This document shows, in pieces, positions 1 to 5,070 of a DNA stretch of 5,091 bases (positions are counted from its first letter, which is position 1; the number at the start of each line of letters is the position of its first letter). The stretch is from Oscillibacter sp. GTDB taxonomy: Bacteria > Bacillota > Clostridia > Oscillospirales > Oscillospiraceae. Under the pieces are notes generated by a model. The model saw only the letters and a program-made list of their open reading frames with translations. It was not told the origin of the DNA and made no database searches. The position numbers and the translations under genes are program-made. The DNA lies in assembly GCA_003487665.1 (NCBI GenBank), contig DNFA01000002.1, positions 1 through 5,091 of the forward strand. The letters are read 5' to 3'.

Positions 1-634
1 CAACCAGCTTGGTCGCCGCAAAGCGCACTGGGATGCGCGCCGTCACGGCATGGTCCTCGATCAGGTTAGCAATGCCGTGAATGCAGCGATGCAGCGCGCC
101 GCCGTCCGGACCATCGGGCGCGCAGAAGTCCAGGCGACCGGGGCGCTCGCGGAACCGTGCCACATGCAGGGCGTGGTCCACCAGCTCGCCGATACCCTCG
201 TTTCGCGCGGCGCTAATGGGAACGACCGGCACGCCCAACAGACTCTCGAGCAGGTTGACGTCAATGGCGCCGCCGTTGGTCGTCACCTCGTCCATCATGT
301 TGAGCGCGATAACCATAGGACGGTCGAGCTCCATGAGCTGCAGCGTCAGGTACAGGTTGCGCTCGATGTTCGTGGCGTCCACGATGTTGATGATGCCGTC
401 CGGCTTCTGGTTGAGGATGTAATCCCGGGTGACGAGTTCCTCCTGCGTGTAGGTGCGCAGGGAGTAGATGCCCGGCAGATCCACCACCGTGCAGTCCTTG
501 TGACCGCGTACCTCGCCGGACTTCTGATCCACCGTCACACCGGGGAAATTGCCCACGTGCTGGTTGGAGCCGGTCAGGGCGTTGAACAGCGTGGTTTTGC
601 CGCAGTTCTGATTGCCCGCCAATGCAAAGATCAT
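1..634 (-). CDS. feoB: Ferrous iron transporter FeoB, N-terminal GTPase part (partial, runs off left edge)
   Basis: FeoB is the inner-membrane Fe(II) transporter. It has a cytosolic N-terminal G domain, then a helical GDI-like domain and a polytopic membrane domain. I translated the minus strand from ATG at 634; 211 codons are present with no stop before the edge. Visible G motifs are G1 GNQNCGKTT (residues 7-15), the G2 threonine in NFPGVTV (T34), G3 DLPG (52-55), G4 NMMD (112-115) and a G5-like SAA (141-143). The final residues (RFAATKLV) match the stretch that normally follows the G domain. The Q in G1, where many FeoBs have P, is from memory common in Clostridia and not a defect. The start overlaps the feoA stop by ATGA, and AGGGAG lies 5 nt upstream inside feoA, which suggests translational coupling. 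The membrane domain lies outside the window, so whether the gene is intact cannot be judged. Confidence 0.96.
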   Translation of the reverse strand, partial: MIFALAGNQNCGKTTLFNALTGSNQHVGNFPGVTVDQKSGEVRGHKDCTVVDLPGIYSLRTYTQEELVTRDYILNQKPDGIINIVDATNIERNLYLTLQLMELDRPMVIALNMMDEVTTNGGAIDVNLLESLLGVPVVPISAARNEGIGELVDHALHVARFRERPGRLDFCAPDGPDGGALHRCIHGIANLIEDHAVTARIPVRFAATKLV

Positions 635-864
635 ACAGTCTCCCTCTTTTCCACGGTGATCTGCCGGGCGTCGTCCACCCGCAGCGTCAGCTCATAGCCC
701 CGGATATGTATTTCAATGGGGTCGCCCATGGGGGCCACCTTGCGCAGTGTCACCAGTGTACGGGGCGTCAGCCCCATGTCCAGCAGGCGGCAGCGCAGAG
801 CGCCATCGCCGCCCACCGCGGTGATAGCGGCTGTTTCCCCTATTTTCAGTTCATTCAGCGTCAT
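631..864 (-). CDS. feoA: Ferrous iron transport protein FeoA
   Basis: FeoA is a small cytosolic SH3-like protein needed for FeoB-dependent Fe(II) uptake; its exact role is still debated. The product is 77 residues, the usual size. It contains the family core LLDMGLTPRT followed by KVAPMGDPIEI and RGYELTLR. A longer reading from 906 adds 14 residues, but ATG at 864 is preferred because GAGGTG (877-872) sits 7 nt upstream and the product then begins MTLNELKIGE, as in typical FeoA. The longer start would also fall at or upstream of the -10 element of the predicted promoter. The gene is first in the feoAB unit and overlaps feoB by 4 bp. Confidence 0.95.
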   Translation of the reverse strand: MTLNELKIGETAAITAVGGDGALRCRLLDMGLTPRTLVTLRKVAPMGDPIEIHIRGYELTLRVDDARQITVEKRETV

Positions 865-896
865 GGCTTTGCACCTCGAAAACGGTTTTCCTGTCG

Positions 897-925
897 ATGG
901 TAGCACGGTATGGCCATCCTGTCAA
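897..925 (-). promoter_or_regulatory. Predicted sigma-A-type promoter of feoAB
   Basis: A perfect -35 TTGACA (925-920), a 17-nt spacer and a -10 TACCAT (902-897) point towards feoA, with a predicted start near 890. It lies between the upstream terminator and feoA, so feoAB probably has its own transcript. Nearby are a dyad GAAAAC-C-GTTTTC (878-890) at the predicted start site and two copies of CTGTCGAT on the plus strand (891-898 and 941-948). I do not see a classical Fur or DtxR box. Confidence 0.75.
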
Positions 926-954
926 GATTTCCATACGCTTCTGTCGATTTTCGC

Positions 955-985
955 AAAAAAGAGAGCCATGCGGCTCTCTTTTTTT
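955..985 (-). terminator. Intrinsic terminator after the PII-like gene
   Basis: A 7-bp stem GAGAGCC/GGCTCTC (961-967 with 972-978) encloses a 4-nt loop. It is flanked by six A on one side (955-960) and seven T on the other (979-985). Read on the minus strand it begins right after the TGA at 988-990 and ends in a U-tract, closing the DUF1538/PII unit. The symmetric flanks also let it work in the plus direction, although no plus-strand gene is seen. Confidence 0.92.
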
Positions 986-987
986 GC

Positions 988-1698
988 TCAGTTTTCGGTG
1001 CTGTACAGTCCGGCGGTGTCGTCCAGCGGCACGGAGAAGGTCACGGTCTGCGCCTCGGTGTGGGCGCCGGCCTTTTCCATGATGGACTTCATGATATCGG
1101 CACGCTTGTCGGAGGAGGTCACAAGGAAGATCATCTCCCGCTCCTCGGAAATGGCCATGCCGAAGAATTTGTTGGCGTTCTCCGCGTCCGTGGCGCGGGC
1201 GTGGATCACGGTGCCGCCCCGGGCGCCGGCGGCGGAGGCCGCCTCCATCACCGTGTCGGTATATCCGGTGTTGGTAATGGCCACGATCAGCTGGTACGGG
1301 CTGTCATTCATCAGTTCTTCCTCCTTTACAGACATATCCGGCTGGGCGTCGCTTTTGCCGGAGATCAGATAGTTCAGCGCCGTGCGGCCGCCCACACTGC
1401 TCAGGTGCAGGCACACGGCGATGCCGCTGCCGGGACGGTCGATGCGCATGGTGTCCACCAGCTCGCGCATGAGCACATCCTTGACGGCGGGCGTCACCAC
1501 GGAGAACATGACGGACTTCTCCGTGGCCTCCAGTCCCAGCGTGTTCAGGATATCGTTGCTGGCGGTGCCGCGGCCGAGGGCAGTGAACACCACCGGCGCG
1601 CCGAAGGCGCGATAGAAATCCAGAAAATGGGTGGCGCCCATAACGCGGTTGGTGATGGTGATCATCAGATACAGGCGGTTATTGGTATTTTCAGACAT
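988..1698 (-). CDS. Tandem PII-like signalling protein (two fused PII-type domains), partner of the DUF1538 protein
   Basis: The product is a 236-residue soluble protein made of two related ferredoxin-like PII-type halves, about 8-101 and 134-231, joined by an acidic linker (about 112-131). Each half starts with a hydrophobic strand (LYLMITITN; YQLIVAITN). A helix and strand follow, leading into GRGTAS (42-47) in the first half and GGTVIHARAT (161-170) in the second. Classical PII proteins are about 112 residues, so this looks like an internal duplication or fusion. Neither half shows the classical B-loop TGxxGDGKIF; RPGSGIAV (88-95) is the nearest relic. The T-loop regions look short and carry no obvious uridylylated tyrosine. 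The start is supported by AGGAGGT (1711-1705), 6 nt upstream and overlapping the stop of the permease gene. By analogy with GlnK-AmtB and SbtB-SbtA, it probably gates or senses the transporter encoded just upstream; this is inference. The ligand is unknown. Confidence 0.82.
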   Translation of the reverse strand: MSENTNNRLYLMITITNRVMGATHFLDFYRAFGAPVVFTALGRGTASNDILNTLGLEATEKSVMFSVVTPAVKDVLMRELVDTMRIDRPGSGIAVCLHLSSVGGRTALNYLISGKSDAQPDMSVKEEELMNDSPYQLIVAITNTGYTDTVMEAASAAGARGGTVIHARATDAENANKFFGMAISEEREMIFLVTSSDKRADIMKSIMEKAGAHTEAQTVTFSVPLDDTAGLYSTEN

Positions 1699-1710
1699 AC
1701 AGGCACCTCC

Positions 1711-3282
1711 TCAGCACAGCTCGATAAGCTCCTCCACCGCCACAGGTGCGGCAGGAGCGGGTGCGCGGCGCAGCTTCCGCTGGTAGCTCAGGCCCAGCAG
1801 CTGGATCGTCACCAGCGGCGTCATGGCCACCATCGCCACCACGCCGAAGGCATCCGTCACCAGATTGCCGCCCACGGCGTCGCAGGCGCCCAGCGCAAAG
1901 GGCAGCAGGAACGTGGCCGTCATGGGGCCGGAGGCCACACCGCCGGAGTCAAAGGCCACGGAGGTGAAGATATGCGGCACCACAAAGCTCAGCGTCAGGC
2001 TGATGGCGTAGCCGGGGATCAGGAACCACATGATGGAGATACCCGTCAGCACCCGGATCATGGCCAGTCCCAGCGACAGCGCCACACCGACAGACAGCGC
2101 CATGTTCATGGCGTGGGCGGGGATGGCGCCGGCGGTGATCTCCTCCACCTGCTTGTTCAGCACGTGGACGGCAGGCTCCGCCTGCACGATGAAGTAGCCG
2201 ATGACCATGGCGATGGGGACGAGGATCCAGTTATACTCATGGCTGGCAATACTGCCGCCCAGAAAGCTGCCCACGGGCATAAAGCCCACGTTCACGCCCA
2301 TGAGGAAGACGGTCAGTCCTATGTACACATACACAAGGCCGATGACCATGTGTACGATCTCCTTACGCTTGAGCCGCCGCGTCACCAGCTGGAACAAAAT
2401 CAGGAACGCGCCGATGGGCAGCAGCGCCGCGGCCGTCTCCTTCAGGTAGTGGGGTATCTCGCTGAGGTACAGGTCGAACATCTCCACCGTGTCCTTGGCG
2501 TCCGGCATGACGGCGGCGGTGTAGGCGCTGCCGTCCGGCTTGTAGAGAAGTCCCAGTATCAGCACCGTGATGATGGGGCCGATGGAGCACAGCGCCACCA
2601 GGCCGAAGCTGTCGCCCCCGGCTTTTTTATCGCTTCGCACGGCGCAGACGCCCACGCCCAGCGCCATGATGAACGGCACGGTCATGGGGCCGGTGGTAAC
2701 GCCGCCGGAGTCAAAGGCCACTGCCCAGAAATCCGGCGACACGAACATGGCCAGCCCGAACACGACGATATAGAACCCGATCAGCAGCCAGCGCAGCTGG
2801 ATGCCCAGCACGATGCGCAGCAGGGCGATGACCAGAAACACGCCCACGCCCACGGCCACCGACCAGATAATGACGTTGTTCTCAATGGCCGGCACCTGAT
2901 TGGCCAGCACCTGCAGATCCGGCTCGGCCACGGTGATGATCATGCCGATGAGGAAGCCCACCGCCGCGATGATCCACACCTTGCGGCGGCGCGTGATCTC
3001 GGAGCCCACCGCCTGTCCCAGCGGGATCATGGACATCTCCGATCCCAGTGTGAAAAGCCCCATGCCCACGATCAGCATGACGCCGCCCAGCAGGAACGCC
3101 ACCATGGCGTTGTTGGGCACCGGTGCGATGGTGAAGCACAGCACCAGCACGATCAGCATGACCGGCAGCACCGACGTCAGCGATTCGTGCAGGGGTTTTT
3201 TGAAAATAGCGAAAAAGCTCTCGGCCTTCCGCCGTTTTTTACGCAGTCTTGCCTGTTCGTCCTGAATCGTTCTGTGGCTCAA
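1711..3282 (-). CDS. DUF1538 family integral membrane protein, two tandem DUF1538 repeats (putative permease)
   Basis: The product is a 523-residue polytopic membrane protein with a basic cytosolic N-terminus (RLRKKRRK, 12-19), about a dozen hydrophobic segments and a short Ala/Pro-rich tail. Two homologous halves are clear. The first has AEPDLQVLANQV (from 119) and AFDSGGVTTGPMT (189-201). The second has AEPAVHVLNKQV (from 368) and AFDSGGVASGPMT (443-455). The repeat period is about 250 residues. The polar AEP and FDSGG(V)xxGPMT motifs inside membrane stretches look like a substrate path in an inverted- or parallel-repeat transporter; this is inference, as the family has no agreed function. 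The start is TTG. There is an in-frame TAA at 3303-3301, no upstream ATG, and GGAAGG sits just upstream of the TTG. The PII-like gene follows after 12 bp, so the two are surely cotranscribed and probably act together. Confidence 0.88.
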   Translation of the reverse strand: MSHRTIQDEQARLRKKRRKAESFFAIFKKPLHESLTSVLPVMLIVLVLCFTIAPVPNNAMVAFLLGGVMLIVGMGLFTLGSEMSMIPLGQAVGSEITRRRKVWIIAAVGFLIGMIITVAEPDLQVLANQVPAIENNVIIWSVAVGVGVFLVIALLRIVLGIQLRWLLIGFYIVVFGLAMFVSPDFWAVAFDSGGVTTGPMTVPFIMALGVGVCAVRSDKKAGGDSFGLVALCSIGPIITVLILGLLYKPDGSAYTAAVMPDAKDTVEMFDLYLSEIPHYLKETAAALLPIGAFLILFQLVTRRLKRKEIVHMVIGLVYVYIGLTVFLMGVNVGFMPVGSFLGGSIASHEYNWILVPIAMVIGYFIVQAEPAVHVLNKQVEEITAGAIPAHAMNMALSVGVALSLGLAMIRVLTGISIMWFLIPGYAISLTLSFVVPHIFTSVAFDSGGVASGPMTATFLLPFALGACDAVGGNLVTDAFGVVAMVAMTPLVTIQLLGLSYQRKLRRAPAPAAPVAVEELIELC

Positions 3283-3294
3283 TTCTACCTTCCT
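3283..3294 (-). promoter_or_regulatory. Ribosome binding site that decides the TTG start of the DUF1538 gene
   Basis: AGGAAGG (3294-3288) lies 5 nt before TTG at 3282 in a purine-rich stretch. The frame is closed upstream by TAA (3303-3301) and the first in-frame ATG would cut into the first membrane segment (residue 42), so the TTG start is the best reading. Confidence 0.75.
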
Positions 3295-3305
3295 TTCCTC
3301 TTACC

Positions 3306-3343
3306 AAAAAACGGCGCATCTGTCCATATAGGGCAGACACGCC
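3306..3343 (-). terminator. Terminator-like hairpin in the leader of the DUF1538/PII unit
   Basis: On the minus strand a 13-position stem (3343-3331 with 3325-3313; 12 pairs including two G-T, one C-A mismatch) encloses the 5-nt loop TATAT. It is followed by G and six T (3311-3306). This fits an intrinsic terminator acting right to left. It lies downstream of the predicted promoter at 3391-3363 and upstream of the TTG start at 3282. It may therefore be a leader attenuator, or simply the terminator of ispDF with the promoter embedded before it. The plus strand shows no U-tract, so it is one-directional. Confidence 0.75.
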
Positions 3344-3362
3344 TCCGCATCTTAACGGTTAT

Positions 3363-3391
3363 ATGATACCATAATTTTCCGCCCGGCACAA
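3363..3391 (-). promoter_or_regulatory. Predicted extended -10 promoter of the DUF1538/PII unit
   Basis: The -35 TTGTGC (3391-3386), a 17-nt spacer and the -10 TATCAT (3368-3363) with an upstream TGG form an extended -10 promoter. The predicted start is near 3356, giving a leader of about 74 nt. An inverted repeat TTTCCG/CGGAAA (3376-3381 and 3395-3400) is centred on the -35 and may be an operator. Confidence 0.65.
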
Positions 3392-3431
3392 CCCCGGAAA
3401 CGTTAACAATGTGTGAAAAAATCAGCACTCT

Positions 3432-3917
3432 TTAATTTAATCTTTCGATGAGCGCCACCGCGTGCGCCGCCATGCCCTCGCCGCTGCCGGTGAAGCCCAG
3501 CCTCTCCTCCGTTGTCGCCTTCACGGAGACACAGTCCATGTCCAGTCCCATGGCCTCCGCCAGACGCCGCCGCATTTCCGGGACATAGGGCGCCAGCTTC
3601 GGTGTCTGCGCCACCACCGTGGCGTCCACGTTGCCCACCTGCCAGCCGTGCTCCCGCAGCAGCGCCGTCACCCGCCGCAAAAGGGCGATGCTGTCCGCCC
3701 CGGCGTAGGCCGCGTCGCTGTCCGGGAACAGCTTGCCGATATCGCCCAGCGCCGCCGCGCCCAGCAGGGCGTCCATCACCGCGTGGGTCAGCACGTCCGC
3801 GTCGGAGTGCCCCAGCAGTCCCCGGTCAAAGGGAACGGTCACGCCGCCCAGTATCAGGGCGCGCCCCGCCACCAGCCGGTGTACATCGTATCCATGTCCT
3901 ACGCGCAGCTTCGTCAT
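3432..3917 (-). CDS. ispF: 2-C-methyl-D-erythritol 2,4-cyclodiphosphate synthase IspF
   Basis: IspF is the MEP-pathway enzyme that cyclises CDP-ME 2-phosphate to ME-2,4-cyclodiphosphate with release of CMP; the family is a cytosolic homotrimer with active-site Zn. The product is 161 residues, full length for the family. Metal ligands are visible: D11 and H13 in GHGYDVH and H45 in HSDADVLTHAVMDALLGA. GDIGKLFPD (58-66) and the C-terminal KATTEERLGFTGSGEG (133-148) are intact. ATG at 3917 has GGGAG 8 nt upstream inside ispD and overlaps the ispD stop as ATGA, which suggests coupled translation. No clear terminator directly follows the stop; the first terminator-like hairpin is at 3343-3306. Confidence 0.97.
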   Translation of the reverse strand: MTKLRVGHGYDVHRLVAGRALILGGVTVPFDRGLLGHSDADVLTHAVMDALLGAAALGDIGKLFPDSDAAYAGADSIALLRRVTALLREHGWQVGNVDATVVAQTPKLAPYVPEMRRRLAEAMGLDMDCVSVKATTEERLGFTGSGEGMAAHAVALIERLN

Positions 3918-4657
3918 GCTCTGTTCTCCCTCTCCCGCAGCAGTGCCTCCGCCAGCGTCAGGTCAGAGGCGGTGGTGATCTTGATATTCTCCCGCCAGCC
4001 GGGAGCCAGATATACCTCCTTGCCCAGCCGCTCCACGGCGGAGCAGTCGTCCGTCAGCTCCGCGCCGGCCTCTATGGCCGATTGCAGCGCCGCCTTGAGG
4101 ATGTTGGCCTGAAACACCTGCGGTGTCTGCACCGCGAACAGCGTCCTGCGATCCGGCGTGGACTGCACCAGCCCCGCCGTGTCCGCCACCTTCACCGTGT
4201 CCGTCACCGGCAGCGCCGGGGCTGCCGCATAGGTCTGCCGCCCCAGCCGCACCATCTCGTCCACCTGCTCCGGCAGGATCAGCGGGCGCGCGCCGTCGTG
4301 TACCGCCAGCAGCTCGCAGCCTTCGCTGGCCGCCAGCGCCGCCATCAGCACCGACTGGGCGCGGCTGGCGCCGCCCTCTACCACCCGCAGGGGCTTCTTC
4401 ACCCCCACGCGGGCGCACAGCGCCGCAAGCTCCTCCAGCCGCTCCGGGCTGACGGCCACCACGATCTCGTCCACCAGCGATGCGCCGTCCAGCGCCAGCA
4501 GCGTCCGCTCCAGCACCGGTATGCCGCCCAGCTGCGCCGTCAGCTTGTCCGTGCCGCCCATGCGCTCCGACTTGCCCGCCGCCGGCACCAGCGCCGCGCA
4601 GTAGGGTCGCCGGGTCAGATGTCGCTTGGATATCATATCAAAAAGTCCCATGCTCAC
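3914..4657 (-). CDS. ispD: 2-C-methyl-D-erythritol 4-phosphate cytidylyltransferase IspD
   Basis: IspD couples MEP with CTP to make CDP-ME, two steps before IspF in the pathway. The product is 247 residues, slightly longer than the usual ~230 because of about 18 extra N-terminal residues. Motifs in order are the nucleotide-binding PAAGKSERMGG (25-35) with K38, GGASRAQSV (95-103), VHDGARP (119-125), PVTDTVK (150-156), FAVQTPQVF (174-182), TDDCSAVE (202-209) and NIKIT (224-228). K226 aligns with the catalytic C-terminal lysine of the family. The enzyme therefore looks active. The start chosen is GTG at 4657, with GGGAG (4669-4665) 7 nt upstream; ATG at 4651 is the alternative and would remove only two residues. 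It follows the carD-like remnant by 16 nt and overlaps ispF by 4 bp. Confidence 0.96.
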   Translation of the reverse strand: MSMGLFDMISKRHLTRRPYCAALVPAAGKSERMGGTDKLTAQLGGIPVLERTLLALDGASLVDEIVVAVSPERLEELAALCARVGVKKPLRVVEGGASRAQSVLMAALAASEGCELLAVHDGARPLILPEQVDEMVRLGRQTYAAAPALPVTDTVKVADTAGLVQSTPDRRTLFAVQTPQVFQANILKAALQSAIEAGAELTDDCSAVERLGKEVYLAPGWRENIKITTASDLTLAEALLRERENRA

Positions 4658-4673
4658 TCACACACTCCCGTCA

Positions 4674-4766
4674 TCACCGCCGCCTCAGGGACAGCTCCTC
4701 CGGCACGCCTTCGGTGATCCCCGCGCCGTGCATGGGGTGTACCGCCTGCCGGCCGATGCCGTACAT
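4674..4766 (-). pseudogene. 30-codon remnant resembling the N-terminus of a CarD/CdnL-type regulator
   Basis: The short frame starts with ATG at 4766 and has AAGGGAG (4781-4775) 8 nt upstream. It ends at TGA 4676-4674. The peptide begins MYGIGRQAVHPMHGAGI, which resembles the start of CarD/CdnL proteins of Clostridia and Actinobacteria (a pattern like MxxIGDxVVxPxHGAGxI). CarD binds RNA polymerase and stabilises open complexes; full-length proteins are about 160 residues. After HGAGI the resemblance fades and the frame closes with SLRRR. Only 16 nt separate the stop from ispD, so the rest of the gene is absent, apparently by deletion. The carD-ispD-ispF order is known from Mycobacterium tuberculosis (Rv3583c-Rv3581c), which supports the reading. 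The promoter and ribosome site survive, so it may still be translated as a leader peptide coupled to ispD. Identification rests on about 17 residues from memory. Confidence 0.6.
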
Positions 4767-4802
4767 AGAAGCGTCTCCCTTCCCTGTGCAGTTCCTGGTA
4801 TG

Positions 4803-4831
4803 ATTATACCGTATTCCGCCCTCTTTTACAA
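4803..4831 (-). promoter_or_regulatory. Predicted promoter of the ispDF unit
   Basis: The -35 TTGTAA (4831-4826), a 17-nt spacer and a perfect -10 TATAAT (4808-4803) predict a start near 4796. That is 30 nt before the ATG of the carD-like remnant and about 140 nt before ispD. Next to the -35 is a short dyad GGGAA-A-TTCCC (4842-4832), a possible operator with no known partner. Confidence 0.8.
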
Positions 4832-4876
4832 GGGAATTTCCCACTTTTGCTGCTGGTAGACCCACCTGTGCGGTTT

Positions 4877-4906
4877 GCCGGGGCGGACAGAGTCGTCCAC
4901 CCCGGC
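4877..4906. repeat. Palindromic repeat copy 1 (GGACAGAGTCGTCC family)
   Basis: Stem arms 4877-4888 and 4895-4906 (one C-A mismatch, read as G-U on the minus strand) enclose AGAGTC. Bases 4881-4903 match 4994-5016 at 22 of 23 positions. The copy lies between a terminator and the ispDF promoter, with no coding frame I would trust. Confidence 0.8.
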
Positions 4907-4910
4907 GGAT

Positions 4911-4943
4911 GGCAGCGCAGCGGCGCAGCGGCGCAGCGCTGCC
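4911..4943. repeat. Three tandem 8-bp units GCGCAGCG within an inverted repeat
   Basis: GCGCAGCG occurs three times head to tail at 4915-4938. The outer arms GGCAGCGC (4911-4918) and GCGCTGCC (4936-4943) are perfectly complementary. The structure sits between palindrome copies 1 and 2. Confidence 0.8.
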
Positions 4944-4970
4944 GGGGCGTCGAGGACGCCGTCCCCTACA
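4941..4970. repeat. Palindromic repeat copy 2, divergent (GGCGTC-GAG-GACGCC)
   Basis: A perfect 6-bp stem (4946-4951 with 4955-4960) encloses GAG. It shares the left edge GCCGGGGCG with copy 1 and the right edge CCCCTAC with copy 3, so it belongs to the same family with a different stem core. Confidence 0.65.
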
Positions 4971-4993
4971 ATCGGTTTAACGTACCTGCCCGC

Positions 4994-5018
4994 GGGCGGA
5001 CAGAGTCGTCCGCCCCTA
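4994..5018. repeat. Palindromic repeat copy 3 (GGACAGAGTCGTCC family)
   Basis: A perfect 8-bp stem GGGCGGAC/GTCCGCCC (4994-5001 with 5008-5015) encloses AGAGTC, followed by CTA. It is nearly identical to copy 1 over 23 bp. Confidence 0.8.
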
Positions 5019-5035
5019 CGGATACGCCGCGCTGC

Positions 5036-5070
5036 AAAAACGCATCCCCCGGCGAAGCCGGGGGATGCGT
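5036..5070 (-). terminator. Strong intrinsic terminator of a gene beyond the right edge
   Basis: A perfect 14-bp stem (5040-5053 with 5057-5070) has a 3-nt loop and on the minus strand runs into TTTTT (5040-5036). It points away from an upstream minus-strand gene that lies outside the window. Its presence separates that gene from the ispDF unit. The last 21 bases (5071-5091) are too short to assign; one minus frame has a TGA just before the stem. Confidence 0.88.

Noticed and set aside
50..697. Plus-strand frame of 215 codons opposite feoB
   Set aside because: The opposite strand encodes all G motifs of FeoB in order, so this frame is a shadow.
910..3366. A very long (818-codon) plus-strand open frame, rich in His, Gln, Asp and Gly
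   Set aside because: It lies antisense to the DUF1538 and PII-like genes and mirrors their GC-biased codon use. It has no domain I recognise, its composition is implausible, and the minus-strand genes have clear families, ribosome sites and a terminator.
3283..3431. Possible riboswitch upstream of the DUF1538 gene
   Set aside because: The predicted leader is about 74 nt and mostly one terminator hairpin; I see no conserved aptamer core of a known class, so only an attenuator is proposed.
3512..4717. Long plus-strand frame (401 codons), Arg/Pro/Ala rich
   Set aside because: It is the antisense shadow of ispD and ispF, which have intact catalytic motifs; its composition is typical of a non-coding GC-rich frame.
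4674..4865. 63-codon reading of the carD-like frame, starting at 4865
   Set aside because: Its first 33 codons cross the promoter and lie upstream of the predicted transcript start; the ribosome site and the CarD-like match begin only at ATG 4766.
4877..5018. Possible CRISPR array
   Set aside because: Only three palindromes with uneven spacing and one divergent copy; no regular spacers and no cas genes in view.
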